A stretch of DNA of 64,000 nt, taken from contig JBITNC010000001.1 of NCBI GenBank assembly GCA_050084985.1, positions 82,708,001 to 82,772,000 on the forward strand, in the 5' to 3' direction. Made by a program: the position numbers and the translations under genes. The notes below the pieces were generated by a model. It did not search any database, had not been told where the DNA came from, and saw nothing but the letters and a program-made list of their open reading frames with translations. This document shows positions 12,771-25,142 of the stretch, in pieces. Within the stretch, counting starts at the first letter, position 1, and every line of letters begins with the position of its first letter. The stretch is from Nageia nagi (taxonomy: Eukaryota > Pinophyta).

Positions 12771-13439
12771 AGGAATGGCGACATAAAGGAAGGATATATG
12801 AAGATCCAAATTTGGGAAACTAGAAGGGAAGGAAAAAGAGATATAGGGATCTTCAAAATTTGTACAACAAGCTATGAAAGAGGCACAAGACAAACTACTT
12901 AAGATCAAAATGGAAAAAAGGAATTCCCCAAACATAAATAAAAATGAAGAGCAGAACCCAATAGGGAAAAAACCCTTTAATATTTTGAATATCATTAAGG
13001 AAACCATTAATGGATTTAAGGATGTTTTGGTGTCTCAAGTTTTAGAAACTCAGTTACAACAAGTTCAAACTATGCAAGAGGACAACAACAAAACACCAAC
13101 AAAAGATAATAATAGAAGTGAATCAAAATTAAAATAGAAGAAAAAGTTATAGAGGATGAAGGGGAAGAAGATTCCTAGGAAGAGGAGGAAAAAGAGAACG
13201 AAGCAAGAGAAGGAAAAGAAAATGAGTAGGAATGGCAATAAAAGGAATAAAACAAGGAGAAAGGAGGAAAAAGATAAAGAAAATGAACACCCATGTATTA
13301 AAACAAGTAGAAATACAAAAAGAACAACATATGTTGGGAAAATAGGGAAAAAGAAATATTCAATGAATAAGAACAAAAATAATAATGAAAAATAACCTCA
13401 AAGTGGATCAAGAGGTGGTAAAAACACTTTAGAGTAAAG

Positions 13440-14095
13440 TGGAGGTGAGAAACATACCATAAGAAGGTCTAAATGAAGTTGTTCTATTGGAATATAAGGG
13501 ACTACAACTTCCTCCAAAAATAAATAGTTGTGAGAGAGTTGTGAAGAGCAAATCAACCAAACATAGTAATGCTACAAGAAACAAAGATCAAGGAAGTAAG
13601 AAATTATGAGGAAAATGATATGGAAAGAGGTAAAACTAGAATCAATAAGTACAAAAGGTAAGGCATGAGGCCTAGTATTTCTTTATAATCCTTCTCTAGA
13701 AAAACTCCAAAGAATTTCATGCAACTCTTCAAGATGCATTTCAGTCAAAGTAGAAAGTAAGAATAATGACTTCTCCTTTATACTTTCTAATATGTATGCT
13801 CCCAACATGATTAGCAATAGTAAGAAATTTTAGGTTCAAGGTTAATTGAAACATACAAAGCAATTTCAAAATGATCCATGGATCCTTAGGGGATTTGAAT
13901 TCACCCTTGAAACTAGAGGATAAGTTTGAAGGAAGGACAAATCTATTAAGAAGTATGGAGGATTTAGGGAACATCTTGAACAAAATTGTACTTATTGATA
14001 TGGAACTAAAAGAAATTAAGTATACTTAGTCCAATAGGATATTTGGAAGAAATTTTATTTAAATAAAGACGAGATAAAATTCTTGTTACTATAGA
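13440..14095 (+). pseudogene. LINE AP-endonuclease remnant
   Basis: This is the start of ORF2 of the same LINE. NIVMLQETKIKEVR (about 13559-13600) corresponds to the conserved Q-E-T/K motif of the apurinic endonuclease domain that nicks target DNA. Further landmarks are NNDFSFILSNMYAPN (about 13763-13807) and a degraded DPWILRGFEF, where the family usually has a glycine-glycine-aspartate-phenylalanine motif. Several frameshifts and stops interrupt it. The domain runs up to the solo LTR inserted at 14141. Confidence 0.8.
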
Positions 14096-14140
14096 CTAGT
14101 TGGAGGAGTACCAAAATAGTCATCTTAAATCATTACTAAC

Positions 14141-14606
14141 TGAAGGAATTAGGCCTACTCTAATTCTCAAGGTCCAAGACTAGGAAACTCAATCATTCAT
14201 TCACACAAGATAACATAAATATAATGTGGTTCCTCCCTCCTTGGGAGTACATCCACAACTAGTTCTCAATTCTCAATCTATGCACCTCTTACTACAATTC
14301 TCTTTCTCTCCTACACAAACTAGTAGAGTAATCTTACTCCAGAAACTTAGTTATGTTACAAGAGGAGAGGCCCTCTATTTATAGCATGAGAGCACCTCCC
14401 TAACCTCCCTTTAACCCAAGGGTAAGGTTAGGGTTACAATAAATGTATCACCTAACTTTAACCTACCAACTAACCACATGGTAAGGTCAAAGTCTATATA
14501 ATAAAGAATTCAATTAATCCCTTAAGGTATCTACATATCCTTTAAGTGATTAATTGAATTTACAAGGAGTTTAGATATTCACAATATTTCATTACAAATT
14601 CTAACA
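14141..14606 (-). mobile_element. Solo LTR, family 1 (466 bp), inserted in LINE
   Basis: In minus orientation the element starts TGTTAGAATTTG and ends CCTTCA. The 5-bp target duplication CTAAC is perfect (14136-14140 and 14607-14611). It is homologous to the LTR at 26462-26959. It contains a TATAAATAGAG promoter box (minus strand, near 14370) and a hairpin at 14225-14257 shared with four other LTRs here. It splits the LINE between its endonuclease and reverse transcriptase parts, so it is younger than the LINE. No internal region remains, so it is the product of LTR-LTR recombination. Confidence 0.95.
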
Positions 14607-14611
14607 CTAAC

Positions 14612-16190
14612 AACTGGCTATGATTATTGCCCTTTACTATTGGATATGAATCCAAAACAAAAAAAGATATATTCATTCAAATTTGAATTCATGTGGATGA
14701 AACATCTAGAATTGAAAAAAAATTTGGAAAGGTGGTGGAAGATAGATATTATGTATAGACTCTTCCAATGGTGGAAGATGTTACAATTAAGAAACAAGAT
14801 CTTAAATCAGATCTTGAAATAATAGAGTAAGAAATTCTTATTAGAGGAAGAGATGGGAATTTAGATAGGGAAGAAAAACAAACCATGGCAGATTACAACA
14901 ATACTATAGCTCATAAAGAAAGTCATCAATGACAATTCAATATGATTTTTAACCTATATGAAAAATCATCCCATCAAAAAGTAAATCTTCAAAAGACTAA
15001 ATTCTTCATGTTGAATTCGTCACCTAAGAAAGGAAAAAGAATAAGAAGGGTATTAGTCTGTCAAATAGATAAATTACTGTTTTAGGATAGGAATGCCTCA
15101 AATTATGGTAGAGTAAGGACCAAGTATTGGGATAATGTGTTAGAAAAAATTAACAATAAATTGGTTGGTTGGAAAGGGAAAATGCTAAGTTATAGTGCTT
15201 TGGTGTTCAAAATATCAATAGGGGTATGAAAAAAAAGACCAAATTTGTAATAGATTTATTTAGGTAGGAAGTGAAGAAAAAAAAAAACTAGCTTTGATCT
15301 CATGAGGTAGGATTTGCAAAAGAAAAATTAAGGAGGTATTGATCTAAGGAAACCAAAGCATTTAAGTGAATCCTTAATAGGGAAAGCAAGTTGGAGTTTA
15401 GCATTGGAAGAAGACCAAAAGTGAATTAAAGTATGTAAAGCAAAATACCTTTAGAACCATAATTTATTTTTTAGGATAGAAAATCTTCCTTATAGATCCC
15501 CCTTATGGAATGGTCTAGTTAAAATCAAATATTTACTCACAAAATACATTGTATGGGAACTAAGGAATGGAGAAAGCATCTTCTTTTGGGAAGATACATG
15601 GCTAAGGAATAAACCTCTAATTGATTATAGAAAAATTAAAAAGCAAAAAATGGGCTAAGAAAAATCAAAGTGAAAAAGCTTCAAATTTATAAAGAAAGAG
15701 AGGCATAATGCATGTTTGAACAAGCTAAAGATCTCCAAATTGAAGCATAAGTCAAAAAAAAAAAAAGATATTCAAATAAAAAAGACACTACATAGAAGGA
15801 ACATCAAATCAAAAAATAAAAAAGACACTCCTTGGTGGAAAGGCATAAAGGAAATAAATTATAAGGTGAAAGAAGTTATAAATTTAATTAATAAGACTCA
15901 ACAAGAAGGCACTCATGAACTCTAGAACCAAGTGTGGATTAAAGGTCTAACACCAAAGATTGCCTTTTTTATATGGGTACTAAGTCATAATAAATTACCA
16001 ACATTAGATAACCTAAAGAAGAAATGTTTTCAATACCAAATAGGTGCACACACTATTTCAAGTAGGAAGAGACAAGGGATCATACATTCCTTAAATTATG
16101 AGTTTTCACAAGAAATATATAATTTATTGAAAGAAATGAATAGATCATGGCTATCCCTAATGTTAGTTATGGATATGCTAGTTTAATGGA
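14612..16190 (+). pseudogene. LINE ORF2 remnant, reverse transcriptase core deleted
   Basis: This continues the LINE ORF2 after the inserted LTR. FKFEFMWMKHLELKKNLERW (14681 on) is the linker before the reverse transcriptase. From about 14945, KVNLQKTKFF and SPKKGKRIRRVL belong to the part after the catalytic aspartates. The palm domain between them is therefore missing: an internal deletion near 14930-14950. The rest follows family order: YWDNVLEKINNKLVGWKGKM, RNGESIFFWEDTWLRNKP, and a zf-RVT-like end with VWIKGLTPKIAFFIWVLSHN (15932-15991). Stops and frameshifts are frequent. Confidence 0.85.
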
Positions 16191-16799
16191 ACAATGTAGG
16201 AGATAATAAAATGGAAAGGATTTTACTAAGTTTATGCTAATCCCATATAAGAAATAAAAGGTTCTTTGAAAGCAAGCAAGATATATAGACTAGCCAAATT
16301 AAGCACCATAGAGAATTTGAAGGTTAATTATCAATGGATAATTAAATCCAAAGCCTTCAAAAACTTTCAAAATGAAAAAAATGAGTAAGCTAAAAATGGA
16401 AATAGAGGATTCTCTTATCAATAGAAGAGTAGGTAAGAAATTAATAAAGGCGACACCAAACATTACTTAGAATTTTGTGTCAAGAATGAGAAGTACGAGA
16501 CTTAAATCCATAATAATAAGTTCAAGATCCATTATGCATAGGGAGGTAGACTTTGTACTCTTGAGGTCATATTATCACTCACTCTTGAGGTCATATTATC
16601 ACTCACACAACATTCCAAATCCAAATCCTACCCATTAATGTCACAACATTCCAAATCCTTCAAATAGGTCAATTGTATGCATAGGTGACGTATAAGCATA
16701 ATTGTGAGGAAGAATACATAAAATATGATATTCAAAGCATATGAACTACCATGGGAAGAGATACGGTGCATAATGAACCTATCTTAATAGATGAAGTCA
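16191..16799. other. LINE 3' end and spacer
   Basis: This holds the decayed end of the LINE and a short tandem duplication: a 24-bp unit starting ACTCTTGAGGTC at 16557 and 16581. The exact LINE end and target duplication were not found. Confidence 0.5.
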
Positions 16800-17960
16800 A
16801 GAAAAATGTGGAGGCATAAGAGATATTATGTAAAGGAGGTATGTAATTCTTCTTAGAGGCCTATAATGAGTTTGATAAATAATTATCCATTATTGTGGCC
16901 AATTATTGGATGAAGGAAGATGCATGGGGAATAATGTAGAAGTTATCTTCAATTAGGCGAAATATGTTGAAGCCATTAGAATGAATAATTAGGGTAAAAA
17001 AATCAAGAGGGAGAGTAACCTTAATAAGGGGTAGATTAACAAGTTTTTGAAATTAGGGGATGTAATTATCAAATATATAACAATGTAGGAAATAACTAGT
17101 CTACCAAAGTTATGGGATGAGGTAAACAAAGGCTTAATACATTATATAACTATAGAAGGTTATCATAAAGAGGCATTTACTCATTATTTTAGATTAATTA
17201 ATCATTTTCATATTCTTGAAATGGTCAATTTCCCTTTCTTCATCTTCCATTCCATGAAGACCTCAATTAAGAAGTTTAAGAGTAATAAGGTTAAAGTACC
17301 TCTATGCAAGGGGGTTTTCAAGCTATTGCTTTCTATGGAGCTTTTCAAAAATACTAAAACAAACCCCTTGATTAGCATAGATGTATAAGGGGAAGATACT
17401 CCTTTAGTCTAAATTCTCAAAAATAAGAAAATAGAGAAAAGCAAAACAAAAAAGGTTAAACAAATAACTGGAAAAGGGAAAAAAATATGCAAAAGAAGTT
17501 GGGTCTTCAAGTTGCCCATTCACCATAACAAATAATGTACCTACGAAATAAAAAGAAAAGATTCAAAAATAAGATGTTCTACTAGATTAGGGAAAGAAAA
17601 AGAAGAGAATGAGGTACACAAAAGAAGAGGAAAAATAAAATGAAAAGGTGGAAAAGAATAATGAAGTATCTCAAAAGGTCTCAACTATAACAAGGGGGAG
17701 AAAAAGGTTAAGGGACTCTACCAAGAAGAAGATGAATGAAGCACAAGAGGTTATTAATTTGGAACATGAATCATCCAAAGGGGAGGTACCAAAAATCAAG
17801 AATAAAAGAAGAATTAAAAAGGGACTTTCGATTTTGAGACTGAAAATAATGGCAATCAAGAGAATAGGTGTAATGACTTCCACAATATCTTGTTGGCTAA
17901 AAAGTTGTTTGAAAGGGAGAAACAAGTATGTCATTGGAGGACTTATCAAATGAATGCATA
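16800..17960 (+). pseudogene. Unknown repetitive ORF family, copy A (decayed)
   Basis: I cannot name this protein. A frame at about 17140-17345 reads ITIEGYHKEAFTHYF, RLINHFHILEMVNFPFFIF and SMKTSIKKFKSNKVKVPL. This matches, segment by segment, part of the decayed antisense ORF at 37486-46200 (LTLEGKFRHLFGHH, ILNFMRHGTPMNIPVF, SLEKFVKQAKASKNKIPL). A lysine/glutamate-rich, low-complexity tail follows in both copies. Upstream frames (FLEAYNEFD, IIVANYWMKEDA) probably belong to the same protein. Many stops are present. Being repeated and next to a retropepsin fragment, it is probably an accessory ORF of a retroelement, but it could also be an independent repeat or a gene family. From memory, similar unnamed proteins exist in conifers; this was not checked. 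Confidence 0.55.
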
Positions 17961-18420
17961 GAACATAAATTCATGTGGAGGAAGATTTATAGGAAATAAT
18001 ATGATAGAAGAAGATACCTAGATATCTTTATATTCAAAGAGAAGGAGGGTGACAATGAAATTGAAATTATACAAATACATAGAGATTTCTAGAACATTAA
18101 AATATAGAAAGAGGAAGCAACTGGGTTTTCCTTCATACATCATAGAACAAAGTTTATTTTCTGCAAGGATAAATGAAGCAACTATATTTTATTATATATG
18201 CACTAAGATATGTTTCTATACATGTATAGTTATATAAGACATACCCTATAGGGGATTTTGTAACAAAAGGTACTATTGAAGTAGTAACATATATACTTTA
18301 GTTTTCTTATTTTTCATGATATATAGATACAAAGATCATATTATAATATCATAATGTAAAGATTACAAAAGAACCTTTTAAAACTCATGATTTTTATAAT
18401 ATATTTACCCTATTAATAAA
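17961..18420. other. Spacer between unknown ORF and protease fragment
   Basis: AT-rich sequence with a short open frame (18049-18237) that has no recognisable motif. It is probably internal retroelement sequence. Confidence 0.3.
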
Positions 18421-19080
18421 ATGAAATTATTGAAATTTTTTTATGCTCATAAAAATACTTTGTGGGATGCAATGAAAAAGGTTCAAGTAGATGTAAATGT
18501 TTTAACTAGTGTATTTTTAGAAATGTTAGAATCATTCTCTCAAGTGAATATGGTTACTTTTGATGATGAAGATATCCTTAGTAAAGAAATTGATGATACG
18601 TATCTAGTATTATATATCAAGGTAAAAATGTTTAGAAGATTAATTAAGAGAGTCTTAGTTGATGTTGGATCTAATATGAATATTTTCCCACTCTCTTTCT
18701 TGAAAATGTTTCAACAATTGATGAATAGGATTCATAGATCTAACAGTAGTATCAAGGGATTTAGTAGTGTTGAAAAATCTTGTATGGGAGTAATGATATT
18801 GCCAATTGAAGTAGAGCCTAAAATAATCAATATTAAGTATTATTTATTTCAATATAACCTCTCTTATAATTTTTTTATGGTATATATTATTTTAACTCCA
18901 TGAAGGTTGTTTCATCCACATTACATAGGTGCCTAAAATTTGAGCATGAACAAACTATAACAATCAGAGCTGATGAGAAACCTTTTGAATTTGTTCATGT
19001 TGTTGAGGGTAATATGGTTTCTATCAAAGAATTACAAATTGAAGATGGAAGAAAATTTAAAGAATTAGATCATATTTAGG
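18421..19080 (+). pseudogene. Retropepsin-like (Ty3/gypsy protease) fragment
   Basis: An open frame of 160 residues ends at 18903 and then continues in another frame. VTFDDEDILSKEIDDTYLVL leads into RVLVDVGSNMNIFPLSFL, which is laid out like the aspartic protease active site of a group of gypsy elements (D-x-G-S followed by N-x-x-P-L). Here the middle position is valine (D-V-G) instead of the usual small polar or asparagine residue. After the frameshift near 18900, MKVVSSTLHRCLKFEHEQ matches the block that normally follows the protease. No reverse transcriptase follows. It may belong to the same element as the unknown ORF upstream. Confidence 0.65.
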
Positions 19081-19384
19081 AGGTGGACCTAAGCACCTAC
19101 AAATTTGATGATGTGGATATATGGTAGAGATTCAAAGATTTGGGCCATCCTTTCAAAATAATATGCCAACGCACCTTGAGGCATCAACATACAAAGAATA
19201 ATGAGAATGGGAATCCTATAGAAGATGTGTATATTCTAATTTAGAAGAAAAATACAAAGAAATCACTAGTACAATTTAGTGATTTTACATCATACCATAC
19301 ATCATATAATTACATTTTGATGTCATGACACAAGATGCATCATTGGCTAGCATGTCTACGTCAATCCATGTCCAATTACTTTTT

Positions 19385-19505
19385 TTAACATATCGATTGA
19401 TGTATTGGTTGATGTATAGATTTATGTATTAATTGTTGTATTGATTGATGTATTGAGTGATGTATTGATTGACACATTAAATACATCAAACAATACATCA
19501 AGCTA
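19385..19505. repeat. Degenerate 12-bp repeat array with inverted copies
   Basis: TGATGTATTGAT-like units repeat about eight times on the plus strand. Two inverted copies (ATACATCA) then follow, so TGATGTATTG (about 19457-19466) can pair with CAATACATCA (about 19491-19500). It may be a minisatellite with a terminal inversion. Confidence 0.7.
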
Positions 19506-20044
19506 AAAAAGGAATAGAAAAAAAGGCATGAATCATGCACATGAATCATGGCATGATCCACTATTGACCATCGATGCATTCCCTTGATCGATGATTGATT
19601 TTGAATGATAGGTATGATGCCATTGAGGAGTGAATGAAGGAGCTTTCCCTTTGTAAGGGCATTGTTGGTGATGTAGGTCTACAAGAGTTGAAGACATGTT
19701 GAAGAGCATAGAGAGTAATGTGTATTTATATTTTGTAGTAAGTGAAATGTGCATTGTGTGCTTCAATTGCCCATCTCAATAGAGTTGTGTGAGAGTTTGG
19801 TGGACGTCCACGAAGTTTTTGACTATATAACCGATCAATTTATGATAGATAAATTACCAACAATTTGCTAAGAGAAGGATCAATATTATGGTACACCTAA
19901 GATCATATTATAACATACTCAAAAACTACATAGAAACAAAATCAAACTAGAAGAATTTCAAATATGTAATTTGGTTTTAATGAAAAAATAGAAAGACTAA
20001 CATAAATTGATAACTCAAAGGAAAGTTTGAACTTAATTGGCTTT
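19506..20044. other. No gene recognised
   Basis: AT-rich stretch containing ATCGATGCATTCC-like short repeats; no coding or mobile-element signature could be assigned. Confidence 0.3.
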
Positions 20045-20550
20045 TGAAAGAACTAACACTAACAAGATAATTACTAATCTACAAAGATCATATGAAAGCT
20101 CTCAATTCATATCTAACAAACTCACAAATAAGATAATCTCGCAAAGTAACTTAAGATGTAAAGTGGTTCCTCCAACTAGGAGTACATCCACTAACTAGAT
20201 CTTTACTTCAATCACAAATACAACTCTCTTACAATCCTCCTAATCTCAACTCCTACACTTCTATCCTATAGCATAATTTTACTCCACAAATTGGTGTGTT
20301 ATCACAAAGAGGGAGCCTTCTATTTATAGGCCAAAATCCCTCTTTGGATCACCCTTTTATCCAATGTACAAAAGCATGGCATGCACATCCTTTTACCTAA
20401 GGGGCATGCTCATGACATGGAGTGTAGGACAAGTTACATTATCATATTCATTTAAATACTTAAGGTATCAAATGATACCCTTAAGTATTAGTGAATTTAC
20501 ATAGAAGATTTAATACAAACCTTTACAATAATGCATTATACATTCCAACA
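20045..20550 (-). mobile_element. Solo LTR, family 2 (506 bp)
   Basis: The element has TG...CA ends and a perfect 5-bp target duplication, GCTTT (20040-20044 and 20551-20555). In minus orientation it starts TGTTGGAATGTA. It contains CCTATAAATAGAAGG as a promoter and the shared hairpin at 20162-20192. It is homologous to the LTRs at 24660-25142 and 60331-60767. The last one is followed by a methionine-tRNA primer site, so the family is Ty1/copia-like. Confidence 0.95.
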
Positions 20551-22048
20551 GCTTTTTCCATTGATCATAACTAAAAAGATTGAATCAAAAGCATATAAAT
20601 TATCAACTACAGATAGTAAAGATCTTCCCAAACCAATTAATATCATGCATCTTGAGAGATTTTATGCATTAAAAATTAGATCATATATTAGAATAATAGA
20701 ACTAACTTAGAAAATAATAAGTATTTCTAGCATCAAGGCAATAATATAAAGTCATTAGCAAAACATTAAGGTATTTTAAGCTAAATTTTAGGTTACTTAA
20801 GGCATAAAAATTAGAGTTTAGGTCAACCATGAATTTTTCTAGAATTTCTAGTTGAAAAAACTTTAGTGGATCATAACCAGCTTCAATATGTTTCTCAAAC
20901 TAATAACTTTCTAGTTCAATAAGTTTTAATGGTAGAAAATCAGGTTTTCAATCATGAAAAGCACTTAAATAATCATGCAAAATGAAAATATCCACAAATG
21001 GAATATTGATTAGATCTTCCCAATAGTAAAATAATAAAAATAATAATATTTTAAGCACTTGTGACACATCAAAATGTCATAAAAAATTACTTCTCAAGGT
21101 CATTTTGGCACAAGGTAGGGGCAAAGTTTGGCCCTATCTCACAAGAAAATTAATGATCCCACCATGAGTTATCTTTTTCTCCCCCTTTAATTCTAAGTCT
21201 TGGAGGACATTACATAAAAAAATAACATGTCAAAATTTATCTTAAAAGGTCTTTGTTCAACTCCTATGGTGAAAATAAACCTTTCAAGCAAAAATTGCAA
21301 AATGAAAAAAAGTTGACTATGTCTAACCACATCTTTCAAATATTATTTATGAATTTTTTTTTATCATTATCATCATGTTTATAATTTCAAAAATATCAAT
21401 GTTTATAATTTTCATGCATTTAATTGAGACACTATCACTTTTATGCACTTAAGTGGGGCAATATCATTCCAAATTTAACAATACATGTAGTGGTCATCAT
21501 AATTCCTATGGATACATGATCATTATATCAACTTATCATTTGATCATCATAAATTCTTTGGGTATATGATAATTATATCACATATTATATGGTTATTAAA
21601 ACTCTTTCAAGTAGATGATATTTTTTTATCGTATTATGTTCATCATAACTTTAATTATTAATGCTTATCATAAATATCTTAGCTATATCTTCTATGCTAA
21701 CAAAAGAAGGTGTTTAATCACTATGAAGGATTACTAATGTTCCATATGCCACTTAGGATAGGCACTAAACCTTCCAAACATCTTCTCCCATGTAGAATTC
21801 TTTTTCTTTTCAAGTATCATTTTGCTTTAAGATCCTCATTCCAACTAAGCTTTTCACAAGCAATTCCAAGAACAAGGGGCAACAAAAAAGATGAAAATGA
21901 GGCACACCAAGCTCATGCCTTTCTCTCTCAAGGATATTACATTCATCATCATCAAAGAAGTGCATAAATATTAGCAATATCTTTCTCTCTTAGCACACTA
22001 GGAATGTGGACTTAGGTATATCCATCACATTCCCAAAGGGGATAAAAT
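20551..22048. other. Decayed internal retroelement sequence
   Basis: No coding domain is recognised. The stretch ends at a purine-rich run (CAAAGGGGATAAAA) followed by TGTAGATACC. That is what a polypurine tract and 3' LTR start look like, so the stretch is probably the non-coding 3' part of a gypsy-type element. Confidence 0.4.
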
Positions 22049-22160
22049 GTAGATACCTAAGATTAATTTTTATATTTAACTAAATACATAATTAGGTATA
22101 TAGAAAATATAAATCATTTGAAGGGAAGTAATAATAAAATAAATTCAAATTTCAAATTTC
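22049..22160 (+). mobile_element. Probable 3' LTR start
   Basis: The purine-rich CAAAGGGGATAAAA is followed by TGTAGATACCTAAG at 22049. ATACCTAA (22053-22060) can pair with TTAGGTAT (22092-22099), an arrangement also seen at 11195, 55919 and 59279. The end of the LTR was not located. Confidence 0.45.
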
Positions 22161-23152
22161 AAATTTAATATTGTAATATACAATATGAATGCTTATGCTT
22201 TATTATAGAAGGTCATGATCATTTCATTTATCTATATCCAATCTTTGAAATATCTATCTTGATACGAACATGATCTAAGCTCTCCAAGATTATCAATGTA
22301 GATAAAAGCATCAAGAAAAGCATTTATATATTTCTAAATCAAGTTGGATATAATTTCATGCTCTCATATAAAAATCTAAGTCAAACTTAACATATGATAC
22401 CATACCTATTGTAACTTTTAAAAGTGTGAAACTCTTAAAAAATCAAGCCTTAAAAGACTTTATACTCTTACTTATAGGCCTTATGGATTGAAAACTAAGG
22501 TCTCTCAACCCTTTCAAAATTGAAGGGCTTGCTATTTCATTATTTATTCTTGATCTTTTAAAGATTAGTCAAATATAAGTATTGAGTACATATTGTTCAT
22601 ACTTTTTTTGATTTAACTATCATGTTTTTTCTCTAACATGTGGGGGAGAGCCTTATCATTATTAAGGTTGTTCATAGTCCCCCTAAAACATCTAATACAA
22701 GAATGAATCCCCCCAAAATCCTAGTATAATAGATCAATTTAGAAGAGCATTCAAGGTTTCATTTGAAGTAAGTAATATTAGATACAAGTATTGTTATTTG
22801 AACATTACTAACTTTTACTCTAGATTTAGGATTTTTTCATAATTTTTAATTTATTTATTAATACATATTGAATTGTTCATATATTTTTAATTTAGTAGAT
22901 AAGATAAAATTTGTAAATTATATTATTACAATTGTACTTTATTTTATCTAAACTAGGCATAACCAAGTTCACATCGATAGACAAATAGATAAGTCTTTTA
23001 ACATCCTTTTAAACCCAATGGTTTGTAGGACCTATAAAAGTTTATCCATAAATAAATATAAATCAATTGTGTATTTGAATATTTATTTTTGACATAATTA
23101 AGTTGTACAATATAATCGACAATCCTCTGTTTGGTTATCTTGATTTAAAAAT
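22161..23152. other. No gene recognised
   Basis: AT-rich DNA, probably the rest of the LTR that starts at 22049 and the 3' end of the LINE fragment that follows. No domain is visible. Confidence 0.3.
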
Positions 23153-24050
23153 TCATTGGATCAAGCTATAATTACACATAATTTTATAGGTTTGTATGAT
23201 GTCTTTGTAAAGTGGATAAAAAAAGCAAAAATGTGGCTCATCTTTTATGGCATTTACATTACAAAGCTTACAAATTATTTTATCCCAAGGTGTTTTAGGT
23301 ATTGTCCATCTACTAGTTCCGCTATGCAATTCATGTGAATTAGTTCTTAATTTTATGATCATAAATTTCTCTTTGAGATTGACAATCTTATGTGGAGATG
23401 GATGTTCAAGTTTTGGGTTAATGATGTTGTTATAGTAAGCTAGTTCTATTTTATTTTTGATATTATCATCACTCCATAAATTTTGAGTTACTTTATTTGT
23501 AATGTGTAATTTTAATTTATAGCTATTTGAAGTGGTGATGTTAATGTGTATACCCCAAAATCAAGCCACTTAGAAAATAATTTTATCCAACCTCTTTTAA
23601 GATGTTATGAGTTAAACAAGTTCATTTGGCGATTATAGATCACCTAAGAGGCTCCAACTTTGTTAGTTTATAATTGCATAAGATATAACATTTAAAGCTT
23701 CATTTTCAATAGGGAGTAAACCAACTTCCATGAGAAGGATAAGGTACAACATATTTTTAATTTTGTATTTATAAATGATGAATTATTTTTTAATTTGTTC
23801 AATTTTATTCCTTGTTAGTTGAGAAATTCTTCCAACCAAAACTTCACAACCATATAGTATTACTAAGGGTATGAGATGAGAGAAAATAATTTTCTTTTTG
23901 TCCTAGTTCCAAAGTCTTATATTTTTACATTTATTTTCTAGACCATAAAAGGCTTCCCATCCAACAAAGGATTTCAATGTAGTTCATGGTTTATATCGAT
24001 ACATGACTATTCTTAAGAGTGAATTACCTCCAAGAGTTGATTATTAAATA
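23153..24050 (-). pseudogene. LINE C-terminal fragment
   Basis: The minus strand from 24050 to 23153 reads WEAFYGLENKCKNIRLWN, IPLVILYGCEVLVGRISQLT, RNKIEQIKK, LILLMEVGLLPIENEALNVI, and finally LRTNSHELHSGTSRWTIPK with ICKLCNVNAIKDEPHF. These blocks are the part of a LINE ORF2 downstream of the reverse transcriptase palm. The C-x2-C...H...C group at the end is the usual C-terminal cysteine motif. A few frame changes are present. The 5' part of the element is missing, as is common for truncated LINE insertions. It is the same LINE type as the remnant at 5940-7930. Confidence 0.85.
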
Positions 24051-24659
24051 GGATTATATGATGATACATGTGAGTTTATGTCTCAACAATGGAAGAAAAA
24101 TAGCTCAAAACTAAAGAGCACCAAAGTCACTTAGTAGAGCACTAAAGTTATAGAGTGGAGCACCAAATTTGATAAACAAATGACCAAATGAGCTCAAAAT
24201 GAGGTAAATAAATTACAATTAGAAAGAACTCAATAGTGGGTATCTAAAAAGGTAAAAACATCAAATATTGGACTTCAATTTTAGGAGCATCAAGGTTCTA
24301 AACATTACAAGAAGCATCAAAGTTTGGGTGGAAAAAGATTAAAACATGATTTTTGGAGCTAAAACATAAGCATCAACCACATATGAAATATAAAATGTGC
24401 TATATACATAGAAATATATTTCTAATAACTTTCCAAACATGCATCATGATATACAAATGGAGTGACACACCAAAACTTATTAAAATCCAAAATAGCCTAC
24501 TCAATCTTTTTGTACAAAATTAGAAAAATTGGACACCCTAGAAAATATGAAGATAAAAGCTTAGAAAATGAATTTTTCTATTCTAGTGGATTTGAAAATT
24601 AAATACAATATATAAAATATGTAATGCTATAACTTGAAAAGATTAGAGCATAAACAACA
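24051..24659. other. No gene recognised; GAGCACCAAA repeats
   Basis: Near 24115-24170 the phrase AGCACCAAA or a close variant recurs about every 25 bp. Otherwise this is AT-rich DNA without a recognised feature. Confidence 0.35.
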
Positions 24660-25142
24660 TGAAGGAATAAACACTAACAATAATTCCTACACAACCAAGA
24701 TCTCTTGAAAGCTCACAAGCACACCTAACAAACTCATAAAGCAATCTCACAAGGATAACTCAAGATGTAAGTGGTTCCTCCAACTAGGAGTACATCCACT
24801 AACTATATCTCACTTCATTCACAAATATGAACTCTTACAATACTCCTAAACACTATCCTCTAGCATAACTTTACTCCACAATTTAGTGTGTGATAACAAA
24901 TAGGGAGCCTTCTATTTATTGGCCAAAATCCCTCTTTGGATCACCCTTTAACCCATTGTACAAAGGCATGTCATGCAGTCCCTTTTACCCAAAGGGCATG
25001 CTCATGACATGGATTGTAGGACAAGTTACATTATCATATTCACTTAAATACTTAAGGTATCAAATGATACCCTTAAGAATTAGTGAACTTACATAGAAGA
25101 TTATTACAAAACTTTTACAATAATGCATTATACATTCCAACA
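24660..25142 (-). mobile_element. Solo LTR, family 2 (483 bp)
   Basis: The minus-strand sequence is homologous along its whole length to the LTR at 20045-20550, with TG...CA ends, a TATTTATT-type promoter box and the hairpin at 24770-24800. Flanks are CAACA and TTACA, which match in only three of five places, so the target duplication is mutated or absent. No polypurine tract or primer site adjoins it. Confidence 0.85.

Noticed and set aside
12414-13007. 197-codon minus-strand open frame
   Set aside because: It lies antisense to the recognised LINE ORF1 domain and knuckle and has no known motif.
13065-13376. Very hydrophobic 103-residue minus-strand frame
   Set aside because: It is the antisense of an almost pure purine stretch in the LINE ORF1 tail; the phenylalanine/leucine richness follows from composition.
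23156-23435. Two plus-strand open frames of about 60 codons
   Set aside because: They are antisense to the LINE C-terminal cysteine motif on the minus strand.
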